A DNA stretch of 64,000 nucleotides from Euborellia annulipes. Its lineage: Eukaryota > Arthropoda > Insecta > Dermaptera > Anisolabididae. Below, piece after piece: positions 53,471 to 64,000 of this stretch. Positions within the stretch are counted from its first letter, which is position 1. Each line of letters begins with the position of its first letter. Below the pieces are notes generated by a model. The model was not told the DNA's origin. It ran no database searches and saw only the letters and a list, made by a program, of their open reading frames with translations. The stretch is taken from positions 1 to 64,000 of the forward strand of contig JAKCPI010002806.1 of NCBI GenBank assembly GCA_023213315.1. The letters are read 5' to 3'. Both the position numbers and the translations under genes were made by a program.

Positions 53471-54027
53471 ATGATAAAATTAAATAAAAATGAACGCAGC
53501 TACGAAAAAAAAAACATGCACTTCATATTAAACAGATTTTCTTCAAGTGACGCTTCTATTGAAAAAAACTGACACAACACTAATAAGCAGTTTGGAATAA
53601 TATTAAGCGGCGGCTGAGAAGTAAATAGTTGGTGAGCTGGAAAGAGCAAGCATCATCATCACTTGGTGAAAGCAATTCAAAAAAAAAAAAAAAATGCTTA
53701 GAGCATATTACGAAATTAGTTAATACTACGTACATACGCAAAAAAAAAAAAGATTTACGCTTAATTGACATCATACCTGGAATAAAAGAAGAGGATTTTT
53801 ATAAATATAAAAATTTTAATATAGCCGTCTAAAACACTTGGTGACGACCGTATTTTCAATAATTTAAAAGCTCTAAACGCCACATAAATTAAAATTTATA
53901 GTAGAGCTCTAAAAAACAGTAGCTCCAATGAGAGAGCAAGAAAAATACAAAAACTACATTGAAATTAATTTGTATAAAATTTTGAAAAAATTTTATCTTG
54001 AAATTTATGCTGAAGATGACCGTGGTA
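53471..54027. other. AT-rich spacer
   Basis: Overlapping open frames on both strands at 53580-53832 lack any domain. GCTGAAGATGACCGTGG at 54010 is an R4/R5-like hairpin start, split by R9. Confidence 0.4.
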
Positions 54028-54185
54028 CAGTCGGCGCTTCAAGTGCCTGAGAGTGGAGATTTGAGCTTAGTTAATCAAGCCAATATAAATAAATTTTGAA
54101 TGCAATTGAAGGGCAGAAGCTAGTTTTTTGCCAACATGTTGGTTGCCTAAGCTTAAGGTTCAAGGAGCAAATCTGGCGCAGCCTG
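54028..54185. mobile_element. R9 TA-flanked MITE, copy 2
   Basis: Ends CAGTCGGCGCTTCAAGTGCC and, in inverse, CAGGCTGCGCCAG; TA on both sides (54026-54027, 54186-54187). GGTTGCCTAAGCTTAAGGTT is shared in inverse with copy 1. 158 bp. Confidence 0.85.
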
Positions 54186-54192
54186 TACGATG

Positions 54193-55037
54193 TTAGTCAA
54201 CTAAAAGTCAGTTGCTTAATTTTTAATTAACTAGCTAACCCTCGGATAAGATGACTTTCGAGTCCCCCCAAGGGCGGATACAAGGGGGGGGGGGGGATCC
54301 CCCCCCCCCCCCCCCAAAAAAAACTATTTTTTTTTAAAAAAAATTTTATTTTAAAATAAATAAAATTAATAAATAATAAAAAAATTTGATTTTTTTTTTT
54401 TTAAAAAAAAAAATTTTTTTTAAAAAAAAAAAAAAAAGGGGGGGGGGGGGGCCCCCCCCCCCCCCCTCTCCGGATTCCCATCTAGTTAAGTAAATCATAT
54501 GATTAAATTAGAGCTCAGATGGTAGTTAGCAAGAAAGACCCAATGTTCGGTATAAGGGGTGAAATTAGAAACACAAGATTTGTTTATTTATTTTTATGAA
54601 AATTTTGAAATTTTTGTTAAAAAATTAATTAACTTTAAATAATTATTTTAATATTTATTTTTAATTAATTTTAATTTAATAACAAGGCTGCCCCCCCCCC
54701 CCCCGGACCGTCTTGCTCGCCTTCAGCTAGCAAAACTGTCTTCTGAAGGCGAGAATTGCAAAATTTTTAAGTTTTAAATTTCCCTCACTGACTCCACATC
54801 CTCTGTCTCTGACCAATCAGCCAGAGAGAGTTGTAAACAGGAACATAAAACGGAACTCAGTGGCTAGCGCTTTATATTATAGTATGATTTGTATAAATGA
54901 TGCTTTTATTAAGTTGCTAACTTCACAAAACTTTTCTTATACCTGAGATAGCTAATTAACTCGAATTTTTCTTGTTTTCTATTTCGATGATTTACCATCT
55001 ATCGGTTAGTTGACTAGCTGTGAAGTAACCGGGCCTA
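54193..55037. mobile_element. R3 element with two insertions
   Basis: Left end GTCAGTTGCTTAATTTTTAA with TTAACTAGCTAACCCTCGG; right end GGTTAGTTGACTAGCTGTGA with AAGTAACCGGGCC. It is interrupted by a G/C-tract element (54268-54481) and by unrelated sequence with a C run (about 54680-54890). Confidence 0.7.
54268..54481. mobile_element. hAT-like MITE of extreme low complexity
   Basis: Starts CAAGGGCGGATACAAGGGGG, ends CCCCCTCTCCGGATTCCC, ends inverted to each other. Everything between is runs of G, C, A and T, including G-run/C-run and A-run/T-run pairs that fold back. Assembly or sequencing error in these runs is likely. Confidence 0.6.
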
Positions 55038-55789
55038 AATAATAATTAATATCAGTTTAAATAATATATTTTGTTATTAATGTTAGCTAATTTTTTGTAA
55101 TGATTGTTGAATAAATCTTACTGATATCTTTACATTTCGATGATTGTTGAGAAGGATGCTATGCTATGGAGTGTTGATGTTCGCATCCTCAGTAGTTCAA
55201 TTATGTAGTAGAAACAGCCTAAGTCAAATATATATTTTGATTTCTTGAATGTTTTTCATTTTTTTATTCTGGTTTTTTAAATAAATACGGATACGATCGA
55301 ATAGTTAATAATTTGGCTCTAAGTCCTTCCTGTATCTATTATTTTAGAATGTATAAATCGGTGATTGACACTTTTATATTTAAAATCACTGACCCTTTCA
55401 ATAAAGATTCGAAAGCAAGTGATTCTAATTCCACTCTGAAATATTTAGCACTGTTCCGTTAGGTTAGGGTCCGAGTCCACTCACTCTCTTATCTCATGTA
55501 TTTAACAGCCAGGCCGCTTTAAAGCTACAGACCAATAATAGAAATCAAGACAAAGAACCTTTTTAAATTTTAATGTCATTAGTCATCTTTTAAAAGCAAA
55601 TTTTATTGATTGATGTGTATGAAATAACAAAAGCGATTTAATGAATTTTAATATTATGTAGTCTAATAATTACCACCTGAGAAAATAATTAAACTTGGTC
55701 TTTTTTTTTTGTTTGGGATTTCAAGTGAACTAGGGACGTTAGGAACAAAGAAAAGAAATAGAAATAACACAATGGCTGACAAGGGTTTT
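55038..55789. other. spacer
   Basis: No gene or named repeat; mixed composition at 55130-55200 and 55430-55540. Confidence 0.4.
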
Positions 55790-56240
55790 AAACATTGCGC
55801 ATTTTCTTTCTTTTTTTCTTTCTTTTCTCCCCTCTTCGGAAACGTCAGTTGGCCTTAGAGTGCAGACAACTATTGCTCCATCGGAACCACCTTAAAAGAA
55901 TCACCAGCAAGCAACTTTCGCTATGTGAATTCTTCAGATATGTAATCATCCCGAATGAATGCGGCTTTTAGACACTCAGTCATCCTGAAAGATCCATACG
56001 GAAAAGATTGATACTGAATAGAGGACAGTGCCATCATCATCATCATCATCATCGTCATCTTTTCAACGTTAAAATCGAATTAAAGAGGAAAGGTCACATT
56101 TTAGGGAGAACTACTCTTGGACAAGATATTCTATTTCGCAACCGCTATTGTCTATATAAGATGTTATAAATGATCATATTTCACTCGTCGAGGTCATGTG
56201 CTCATTTGAAGGGATCAAACAACTCTTTTTCAATATTTTC
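55790..56240. other. single-copy-looking block with CAT microsatellite
   Basis: A pyrimidine tract (55800-55838) leads into TCGGAAACGTCAGTTGGCC and then 41 open codons (about 55849-55971) without a known domain. A CAT run lies at 56032-56052. Might be an exon or regulatory DNA; neither can be shown. Confidence 0.3.
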
Positions 56241-56544
56241 ACGTGGTATTTGACCAATTGGGACTTGGCAATTCGAATATTATGCAATCTATCTTTTTAA
56301 TCGAATTTTTCTAAATAAGAAACAGGTATAATGAATCTGAGACAGTGTTTTTTTCAATAGTGCTGCACATATAGAGCAATAAAAAAAAAAACTGCTGTGT
56401 GTGCGCTGCTCCATTTTAAAAACTGTGTCTAAGGGTTTAAATTTTCCAAATTTCAAAGAAAAAATTTTTTAATTTAGTTATTTAATATATAATCTAAATA
56501 ATTCACTAGTTAAAAAATTTTTAAAATTAAAATTATTTAATATT
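56241..56544. other. AT-rich spacer
   Basis: Nothing recognised. Confidence 0.45.
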
Positions 56545-56825
56545 AATTAAAAGTAAACACTAGGTTTAATTTAAAAAAAGGAGTTTTATTTGGTTTATGT
56601 ACATTTCGATGTTAAAATATCATCATCAGAACTTTATTACAAACTTTGTATGTAATAAGAACAGAACCAGAACCTTATTACAAACTTTTTATGTAAAAAG
56701 GTTTTGATGTTTGTATGTAATAAGGTTCCGATGATGTTTTAACATCGAAATGTACATAAACCAAATAAAACTCCTTTTTTAAACTAAACCTAGTGTTTAC
56801 TTTTAATTATAATATTCAATATTCA
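56545..56825. mobile_element. R4/R5-type palindromic element
   Basis: AAAAGTAAACACTAGGTTTA at the left and AAACCTAGTGTTTACTTTTA at the right; inside, AAATAAAACTCCTTTTTT, GGTTTATGTACATTTCGATG and AAGGTTCCGATGATG with inverses. The hairpin GATGTT-TT-AACATC followed by GAAATGTAC lies at 56733-56755. Internal short duplications of ATTACAAACTTTNTATGTAA. Confidence 0.8.
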
Positions 56826-57019
56826 ATTAAATTTTTCTGACCTTAGCACATCTTATTATTTATACTGATGGATCGAATAACCAACCCTGGATCTATAGCC
56901 TACCCAGGACTTATTTACACGAAATCAATGAACATTCAACACATCCGCAAAGTGTCAATTGCTAAGTGCAAGGAAGAAAGCAGGCTAGAGATCCTGGGGG
57001 AAATCAAAAGTGTCCAATT
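56826..57019. other. spacer
   Basis: Nothing recognised. Confidence 0.4.
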
Positions 57020-57715
57020 TTTAATTTTCTAAAGGCTAGATGCTTCACTTTTAGTCTATTAGAAAATTTATCCGACAGATGGCAAATAATCGATGTAGTA
57101 AATGAGAACTAACTAAATTGATCCCTTCAAATGAGCACGTGACATTTTTTTCACATATAATTAGCTATCGGAGTTATAAGGGAAGTTTTGTAAAGTTAAC
57201 AACTTAATAAAGGCATTATTTTTAAAAATTATTAAAAAATAAAATTTAATAGGAAGAGCTTTGTTTGAAAAAAAAAATGGAATTTTTTTTTAAATCTACA
57301 TTTAAATACATTGCCAGTCAATATATCCTTTAAGTTAGCAAATTTGCGAGATGAATTTGTGTTAAAATTAAAATAATTAAAGCTAATCATTTTTTTAAAA
57401 CAAAAATGTCCAAAAAAAATAAATAAACAAGGCTTGTGATCCTAATTTCACCTTATACCGAACTTTGGATTTATCTGGGATCTTATATAATTATATGATT
57501 AGCTTAACTTGAACTGAAAAGACTCAAAAGTCTTAGTTAACTAGCAGAAAATTTTACAAAGGTTTTTTTTTATAATTATTAATTTCTCTTCGAATTATTT
57601 TTGCTTTTTTTAAATAATTACTCTAAATGTTATATATCATATGATTAGCTTAACTTGACTCGAAAGTCATAGTCAACTAGCTTATAGTTAATTAGAACTA
57701 AAGAAAGCGGTTTTA
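57020..57715 (+). mobile_element. R3-related element, rearranged
   Basis: GATGCTTCACTTTTAGTCTA and AAATTTATCCGACAGATGGC open it; two internal repeats of R3 end sequence follow (TTAACTTGAACTGAAAAGAC at about 57504, CTTAACTTGACTCGAAAGTC at about 57649) and TAGTTAATTAGAACTAAAG closes it. Duplicated or recombined R3 copy. Confidence 0.6.
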
Positions 57716-58478
57716 ATTAGTATTTCAATAAAAATAAAATTATTTATACAACTTTTAATCATTTTTGTTTATATTTTTTTATAACATTTCAATATAGACG
57801 TAATTCACGTTGAAAGTTCTGCTCTGATATTTTTAGTATATAAAAAGAATCGTGCAGCGACTATAACTCAATTTCTTTTCTCTAACTCGAACAACATACC
57901 CATACTCACTTATCATTTTAGTTAGTTCAATTACTAAACTTGGTCTTTACGATTTTCGATAAGCAAGCTTACAGGATGATCGTTAAAACAATTGTTTCCT
58001 TAATTTACTATCGGTAAAAGCAATTCAATTACATCTGGGTATTTGGTATTAATGTTAATGAAGAAAAAAATTGATACGTTTTTTATTACGCAATCATTAA
58101 ATAAGAAAGAGAAAAAAAATTAATCACAATATTTTTAAAGATAGGACTATTTGAATCAAAATGAATTAGTCGATCTTGAAAATTTTTCATTGTTGAAAAA
58201 ATCGGAAATTTAATAATATTAAAAAATTTCAGAAATTCATAAAAAATTTTTTTTTTCTTTAGATAAAAAATTAAAATATAATAATTTACTCTGGCTAAAA
58301 AACAAAAAAAACAAAAAAAAAAAAACAAAATGATTTATAAATAGGCCTACCCTAAAATAATCTTAAATTTTTCAAATTTAAAAAAAAAAATTTGTTGAAC
58401 CCCCATCAAAAATTTCTGGCTACGCCTAATAGAGTATATTAGATTTTTTAATAAAACAAAATTCACTCATAAAAAAAT
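57716..58478. other. AT-rich spacer with hAT-end remnant
   Basis: AACCCCCATCAAAAATTTCTGGCTACGCC (about 58398-58426) resembles a worn hAT MITE end. The minus frame 58086-58328 is phenylalanine/lysine-rich AT translation. Confidence 0.4.
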
Positions 58479-59053
58479 CTGGTCGTACAGCACACAACAT
58501 TCTCTTGCCTCCGATAATTGAAAGTTTTGTTCTGTACTTTTCCCACCAGATTATTTGAGTCGACATATATTTAGTTTATGCCAATACAGTATATTATTTG
58601 TAAAAAAAAAATATATATATATAAATTTTCAATCCTTTTTCATATACTGTCGTGCTTTAATTTTAATATACAGCTTTTTTTTTTGCCCCAGTGTAAAATT
58701 CTTAAACAGTTTGTGTAACAGACTTCCTAAACTAGTTTATGTTTGAAGATAAAACGAGAATATACATTTTATAGAACATTTAAAAAATAAATGATGTAGA
58801 GTGGAAAAAAAAAAAAACTGAAAAAGTACATCAGTAAAGTACTGGTACTTTTTGGCCGAATTTGTTCAAAAGGGCCCAGGGGGATCTAATTTAAATATAA
58901 AATTTCTCTCGTATCTCACTTCCTTCTTGATTTAAATTTAGAACAGACATTTTTTTATCTCAGGGGGGCCTCAAATCGTGTATTTCTATTAAAATCTCGA
59001 TATGAATTCAATACTTTCTCTCTCCATATATATATATAGGTAAGAGAAGGTAA
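58479..59053 (+). repeat. R1 repeat with R2 fragment
   Basis: Left palindrome (TCTGGTCGTACAGCACAC, CATTCTCTTGCC, AATTGAAAGTTTTG, CCCACCAGA) then an R2 piece (about 58615-58742, AAATTTTCAATCCTTTTTC to TAACAGACTTCCTAAACTAG), then R1 middle and the hairpin end ..GGTAAGAGAAGGTA. Confidence 0.8.
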
Positions 59054-59722
59054 AAAAATACTAATATATCAAATATTACTGTAGACGTACGTATCTCAAC
59101 AAAATTGAACTAAATATGTGTATAAGAAAGAAAAACTATAAACATTCAATTTATATATATATACATATACATACAGTATTAATAAAATGAACAGATGTTG
59201 GCTATAAACTAAAACCCTCACCCCCCACCCTCCGGCCGCTTTTAACTAAACTTGACAAGTTTGTTAAGTCCCTCGGTGTCAAGGTTTATAGCAAATAAAA
59301 TAAAATAAAAAAACTGATGATTAAACTAATTACATTAGGACAAAACACGTCAATAGCCTTGCAAACGTCGTTGTTTTTTTTTCACACTCAAAACAACATT
59401 GTAATACTAGTATCAGAAGAAAAAACAATTATTTTTCAGTTTTAAGTTTCATTTAACACTAATTTTTAATTTTGTTAATTACAATAAACAAGGTTGAGAT
59501 CACTATGACTCGCGAGCCACAGTTATATTCTATAATTTTTGTAGCTCAGAAATTAGCTTCTAGTGCTAGAGATCGAGGGTTTGCTTTTCCTTATAGGCGA
59601 AAAAAAAATTTGTTTTAATTGAATAATAATAATAATAATTTTATTTGTTGACGTTTGTCGTACAAATTTAATTGAATAAGCTGCCAATTAATTGATAAAT
59701 GTTCTTTTAGATTTATAATGTA
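59054..59722. other. AT-rich spacer
   Basis: CCCTCACCCCCCACCCTCCGG at 59215-59235 and an AAT run at 59623-59637. No gene. Confidence 0.4.
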
Positions 59723-59883
59723 GCCTGTGACCCATGGCTCAAAGAGAAGACATTAGCTTCACAGGGTCCCGGGTTCGCTTCCCGTCCCAAACGAGAAAAT
59801 TTTATTTAATTTGAATTGGCACCAATAGGGATGGTGTCTAAATGGCCTTTAATGCCGAAAGGCCTTAAAAAAATTTAAAGGAA
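59723..59883 (+). mobile_element. tRNA-derived SINE with 12-bp target duplication
   Basis: Starts GCCTGTGACCCATGGCTC (worn A box), then GGGTTCGCTTCCCGTCCC (B box), then the same body as the 13.4 kb copy (GGTGTCTAAATGGCC, ATGCCGAAAGGCCTT) and an A-rich tail. ATTTATAATGTA flanks it on both sides (59711-59722, 59884-59895). Confidence 0.9.
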
Positions 59884-59997
59884 ATTTATAATGTATTTTA
59901 CTGGTAAACTTTATTTAATTTAATCCACATCTTTTTATTTCCTTTAAGACAAAGATTAGTATAAACTTTGAGAAATCAAGTAGAGTAATACAGTGAG
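59884..59997. other. spacer
   Basis: Nothing recognised. Confidence 0.4.
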
Positions 59998-60258
59998 CAG
60001 GGCCGCCGAGAGCCTTAATGGAACTGTATATTAAATTCTAGCCTCCATCCTCATCAAAAAAATAAATTTTATCTATACATAGGCCTATATGCTCCTGAGA
60101 AAGAAAAAAAAAATATTTTTTTCATAACCAATCAAGTGTTAGAGCTTAAAAAGCCCTTTCTTAAAAATAATTTAATTTTTTTTTTATTAGAATGGTTAAA
60201 ATTTAAAGGTTCTGGACCCCTTCAAAAGATTCACCACCTTTCTGTGTCTACGGTCCTG
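59998..60258. mobile_element. hAT-like MITE
   Basis: Ends CAGGGCCGCCGAGAGCC and, in inverse, CAGGACCGTAGACACAG. Flanking octamers ACAGTGAG and GTACTGAG agree at 5 of 8 positions, so the duplication is eroded or the call is off by a few bases. Confidence 0.5.
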
Positions 60259-61123
60259 GTACTGAGGAAATAGCAGTTAATAAAATGAACAAAAAATATT
60301 TCTACTCATTTAGAACTTGAACGTTTCCACTATTGATATTCAAAGTACTCTTCTTTTTTACTTTTTTATTTTAGTCCTTACTATTCCTTTAAGAAGCTAT
60401 AAATAAAGGATCTAAAGAGAGCTTACTTCTATATACTGGTATATACCTCCTACATATCTATATATTGATTCATTCAGAATGCATTTGATTTTCTCCTCCC
60501 GGATTAATTAATACAGTTCTAAGTGAAAGCAACGGCGAAATTAATTAAATTAGCCCCGCCCCGTCTCATTCCCTCTCTACGATGTAAATAGATAATTCAT
60601 AATGCTAAATGTTCCCGATTCTATCAATCGATTTAATTTAATCATTGTGATAGGATCATTTTTGAAACTCCCCCACTCCGCTAGACAGATAAACAAATTT
60701 ATTTATATTTTTTTTAATGAAATTTATGCCGGTGCTCAAAATTAAGTTTTTATTATATATATAAAGATTCAAGGCTCTTTTCCGGTTATTGTGATCGATT
60801 TTAGGTGTTTTTCTTTTACGTCTTTTCGACATATAAAATAAACTGATGTGCCTAGCACATAAGCGTCCGAGCTCAAATTAGATAAACAGTCAACACAATC
60901 ATCTCGCAAATATCATTAACTTTAACGATATATTGGCTGGTACTTTACAGTCCCATAGGACGTCATTTGAAAAAGAAAGTCAATTTTATGCAAAAGTTAA
61001 CGAATATATATAAAAACTTTACTAAATTTATTAGGAATAGTAATTTCCTAAATTTAATTATTAGAAATAAATTGAATTCAATAAATTAAAATCATCTATA
61101 TTAGATATATAGTTTGTTATATA
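60259..61123. other. spacer
   Basis: Mixed to AT-rich sequence without repeats of the named families; no exon recognised. Confidence 0.4.
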
Positions 61124-61596
61124 CCACTGTGATCAAAAAGTAATGACTTCAAATAAAACACATATTGTAAAATGTATTTCATCTCCTTCAAATTACCAAC
61201 CCTTCCAAAGATCTTCGAAAAATTTGTTATACTCAATTTTCGGGAAGGTCTTGAGCATCTTCTTCGATTATCTCCTCAAAACGATGATCACGAAGTGGTT
61301 TTTTGAGTTTCAAGAATAGTCAGAAGTCAGACTGAGCCAAATCAGGTGAATAGGACGGCTGCAGATGAATGGTGTTTTTGATGAAAAAGTCGCGAACAAC
61401 CAAAGTCATGTGAGATGGCGCATTATCGTGACGAAAAAAAACCAAGAGTTATTTGGCTTCTTGAGGCGTATTGCTTCACGCATAACGTCCATATAATATT
61501 CCTTATTGACATTTTGACCATGCGGAAGAAATTCATAGTGGACATCACCGCAATAGTCGAAGAAAACTGAAAAGTCTTACTACTTTTTGATCAGCG
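61124..61596 (-). mobile_element. deleted mariner transposon
   Basis: Ends ACTGTGATCAAAAAGTAATGA and, in inverse, ACGCTGATCAAAAAGTAGTAA are inverted repeats; TA flanks both sides. Length about 473 bp, against about 1.3 kb for an intact mariner. The inside is a transposase remnant on the minus strand. Confidence 0.85.
61193..61567 (-). pseudogene. mariner transposase pseudogene, C-terminal half
   Basis: Mariner transposases cut and paste the element through a DD(34)D catalytic triad. On the minus strand I read FFDYCGDVHYEFLPHG and NKEYYMDVMREAIRLKKP, then after a deletion NSWFFFRHDNAPSH with the second catalytic D, and QPSYSPDLAQSD with the third. Only 32 residues separate these two D against the usual 34, so two codons are missing. 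A TGA stop follows SDF, and a +1 frameshift occurs after IIEE before MLKTFPKIEYNKFF. It ends KGW and TAA at 61193. The helix-turn-helix DNA-binding N-terminus and the first catalytic D are absent. It sits inside its own terminal repeats and is dead; FFDYCGDVHYEFLP places it near the mariner group whose members read FFDYRGVVHHEFLP. Confidence 0.88.
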
Positions 61597-61608
61597 TATA
61601 TGTCGTAA

Positions 61609-62087
61609 ACACTTCGTGAAATTAGACATTTCATGAACTGCAGACAGATAGTGTAATAGTCGGTCACTTACATGAAGTGACTAAAACTTTTAGAGAGTTC
61701 TTGAAATGCAATCTTAGACAGATCGTGTAATGTTCAGAATTACATGAAATGCCTAAGTTATTTAGACAATTCATGAAATGTCTAATAGCCGTTTTGCCGA
61801 TCGTGTAATATTTGTGAAGCCAATAAATATCTTAAAACAAGTCGAATTTCGCGCTCAACAACTCACAGGTTCATGCGCATTTACCATGATGCATAGTATC
61901 GAGTCTAAATAACTTAGACATTTCACGTAATTCTGCAACAATACACGATCTGTCTAATGCCCTATTGCATTTCATGAACTGCCTAAAAATTTTATACACT
62001 TTGTGTAACTGACCGACCATTACAAGATCTGTCTGCAGTTCATGAAATGTCTAGACAGTTCACGAAATGTTTAATTTCACAAAGTGT
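61609..62087. mobile_element. foldback element next to mariner relic
   Basis: Arms of about 190 bp: ACACTTCGTGAAATTAGACAT at the left and ATGTTTAATTTCACAAAGTGT at the right, both continuing with TTCATGAACTGCAGACAGAT or its inverse, GTCGGTCA, and TTCATGAAATGC. Each arm is itself built of TTCATGAAATGTCT-like subrepeats. The unpaired centre (about 61800-61910) has no coding content. No target duplication resolved. Confidence 0.85.
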
Positions 62088-63274
62088 CCATGATTATATA
62101 TATATATGATTGAAAATTTAACTCTCTGTCATTTTACAATAATCTTTCTCTCTCTATTTATATATATATATGGGATTGTAAAAAAAAAAATTCGAGACTA
62201 AGATGGAATCCTTTTTTTTGATAATTGAAGCAGAGAGGGTTTTCACCTGAGGCTGTATTTACCCTCGGCTCTCTCTCTCCCTTTAATTTACACAGAAATA
62301 TTCTTTTGTGTTTCACGTTCTTTTGTTTCATTATTTTATAACAATTATTTACCAACAAAGATATAAAAAGTCCCAAATAATGAATTATAAATATCTTATC
62401 TAGTAAAAAGATCTCAATTAAAAGCAAATCCATCGGATGAATGCACGTCTTTTAGAAGGAAATGAAGATTTCCTAACCCCGAGATCTGAATGGTTTCCTT
62501 GTTTCTATTCTGCTACTATTCGATTAAATATTACTTCTTCCTTCTAATCAGAGCTTCTTTTGATCTAATGAAAATTTCTAGGAAAAAGGAAATCAAATCC
62601 ATTCGAGTGTTATTTTATTAAAAACTTTAGTTAGTTATCTGAAAATTATTCACATAAATAAATTATTATACTTTTTTTTTTTACTTAATTCATTGATCAA
62701 ATTCAAACTAAGTTTTGCATCCCAAGATCAATCAAGAATTTAATTTAAACGTAATTAATATAATAGATAGATGGTCCCTAGACTAAAGATCGGAGTTATC
62801 TAACTTGTACAAGTTGAGGATTCTAAAAGTTTGAACTCACCTTCGATTTTCTTACATTTATTTGATATTCAATTAAATTCATTAATGTGAATTTACATAA
62901 GGTAGTTTTAATAAATAAAATTATATTTGTTTTTAACATAACTTTTTACTATTAAATCAAAATGTAATTTATTATCCTTAATTATTTCGTTATTGTATAC
63001 ATTGCACTCTTTTAATAATGATTTAAATAAAAATTATTTACTAATTAAAGATTCAACCTATATTTATCCCACCCATGGCTTATGTTTTATTTAAAAATTC
63101 AAATTTATTCTATACAAAACGGCTTGGACAAAAAAAAATTCTTTTATAATTTCTCATTACGTGAAACAAATTATTAATTTTAATTCTGATTCATTTAAAT
63201 AAGAAATATTATGTGATATATTTGTCTAAATGAAGGAAGTTAGAGTTGAGTATCTCTCCTCGATAGGAGTTTTC
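62088..63274. other. AT-rich spacer
   Basis: TA runs at 62095-62106 and 62158-62170. The minus frame 62158-62433 has no domain. Otherwise nothing. Confidence 0.45.
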
Positions 63275-63815
63275 TTAATTGTTGTTTGGAAGTCATTTCT
63301 GCTCTCGTTCTTGATTCTCATCTATAAGAACAGTTCTCGTTCTCGTTCATTATTGTAATTTGGATTTCTCGTATCCTTATCGTTCTTGATTGTAGTTGTC
63401 TGGATGTCATTCTGTTCTCATTTTTGAGTCCCATCTGTAAGAACACTTCTAGTTCTCGATATCGTTCTCGTTCTTGATTGTTGTCTGGAAGTGTTTTCTG
63501 TTTTCGTTCTTGATTCTCATCTATAATAAAACTTCTCGTTCTCGTTCATTATTGTTATCTGGATTTCACGTATCGTTCTCGTTCTTGTTTGTTGTCCGGA
63601 AGCCTTTTCTGTTCTCGTTCTTTATTCTCATTCTTCATTATTGTTATAGAAATCCATTCTCGTATCGTTCTCGTTCTTGTTTGTTTTCTGGAAGCCTTTT
63701 CTGTTCTCGTTCTTGATTCTCATCTATAAGAACACTTTTCATTATCGTTCATTATTGTTTTCTAGATTTCTCGTATCGTTCTTATTCTTGATTGTTGTCT
63801 GGGAATCATTTCTCA
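63275..63815 (+). repeat. pyrimidine-rich minisatellite
   Basis: Imperfect units starting GTTGTYTGGAAGYC recur near 63281, 63397, 63480, 63590, 63683 and 63794 (spacing 83-116 bp). Each contains TTCTCGTTCTTGATTCTCATC and short TTCTCG subrepeats. The plus frames at 63474-63874 only reflect the Ser/Arg/Phe codons of TTCTCGTTC. Confidence 0.85.
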
Positions 63816-64000
63816 GCTCAAAAAAAATTCTCCATCTAACTTGTAAATTTATAATTTTTTATTTTTATTTTTGAATTGAAAATAATTTCCAATTAAAATA
63901 TAATCCTACCTGTAATTTATTTTTGTTTTATTTTAATATTCCATAAAAAGTGAAAGTACTCCATTATCATGATAGAGATACTAAGTATAATGATTAAAAA
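63816..64000. other. AT-rich end of window
   Basis: Nothing recognised. Confidence 0.5.

Noticed and set aside
55849..55971. 41 open codons after a pyrimidine tract as an exon
   Set aside because: No homologous domain recognised and the acceptor context has a purine-containing gap; left as part of an unassigned block.

Overview
This is a eukaryotic, almost certainly animal, non-coding window: strongly AT-rich (about 70 percent or more by eye), full of homopolymer runs and microsatellites, and packed with short non-autonomous transposons. I found no intact protein-coding gene, rRNA or functional tRNA. No open frame has recognisable conserved domains except two broken mariner transposase fragments. 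tRNA-derived SINEs, TTAA, hAT and mariner MITEs and a Helentron/DINE-1-like repeat would fit an arthropod, perhaps an insect, but the sequence does not fix the species. The window is best read as intergenic or deep intronic DNA.

The dominant component is one family, here called R1, with about 19 full or partial copies in both orientations. A full copy is about 1.02-1.06 kb (7951-8973 plus, 13926-14980 minus). It starts with a nearly perfect palindrome of about 90 bp, carries an internal CA/CAGA (GT/GTCT) microsatellite, and ends in a second hairpin that repeats the CTTTCTCTTACC motif of the first. Most copies that keep the middle part also carry a canonical RFX X-box (GTTACCATGGCAAC) or a derivative of it. 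R1 has no coding capacity.

Other families, named here for convenience: R2 (TA-flanked MITE with CACTGTAAAA ends and a tRNA-like core); R3 (about 440 bp, ends near GGGC..GTTGCTTCA); R4 and R5 (palindromic elements with a recurrent CTGANGAT-stem-CGAAA hairpin); R6 (hAT MITE rich in CCGAAA, perfect 8-bp target duplications); R7 (TTAA-flanked MITE); R9 (TA-flanked MITE, CAGTCGGCGC ends); CAGnGGCGTA-type hAT MITEs; a tRNA-derived SINE; and a GC-rich retroposon. Many are nested, which gives a relative order of insertion: R1, R3, R4 and R5 are hosts; R2, R6, R7, R9, hAT MITEs, a LINE tail and the SINE are guests.

Layout: 0-9 kb R1 copies with nested LINE, hAT and mariner pieces and a palindromic R4; 9-16 kb R3/R4, R7, R2 with SINE, and a full R1 flanked by a 250-bp direct repeat; 16-19 kb C/G-tract hAT remnants, a GC-rich retroposon and a single-copy-looking block at 18.3-18.5 kb; 19-27 kb R5/R2/R6 composite, R3/R7, R1 copies; 27-38 kb AT-rich DNA with R1 relics, a 75-bp minisatellite, a 186-bp tandem array and an ATCGAT satellite; 38-50 kb R3/R2, R4 palindromes, a miRNA-like hairpin, R1 copies, R6; 50-64 kb a foldback element with a tRNA-like loop, R1, R3, R9, SINE, mariner relic plus foldback, and a pyrimidine-rich minisatellite. 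Between these lie mixed-composition, non-repetitive blocks (4.0, 7.0, 16.2, 18.4, 24.7, 25.2, 31.3, 51.9, 53.2, 55.9 kb) that are the best candidates for host regulatory sequence.
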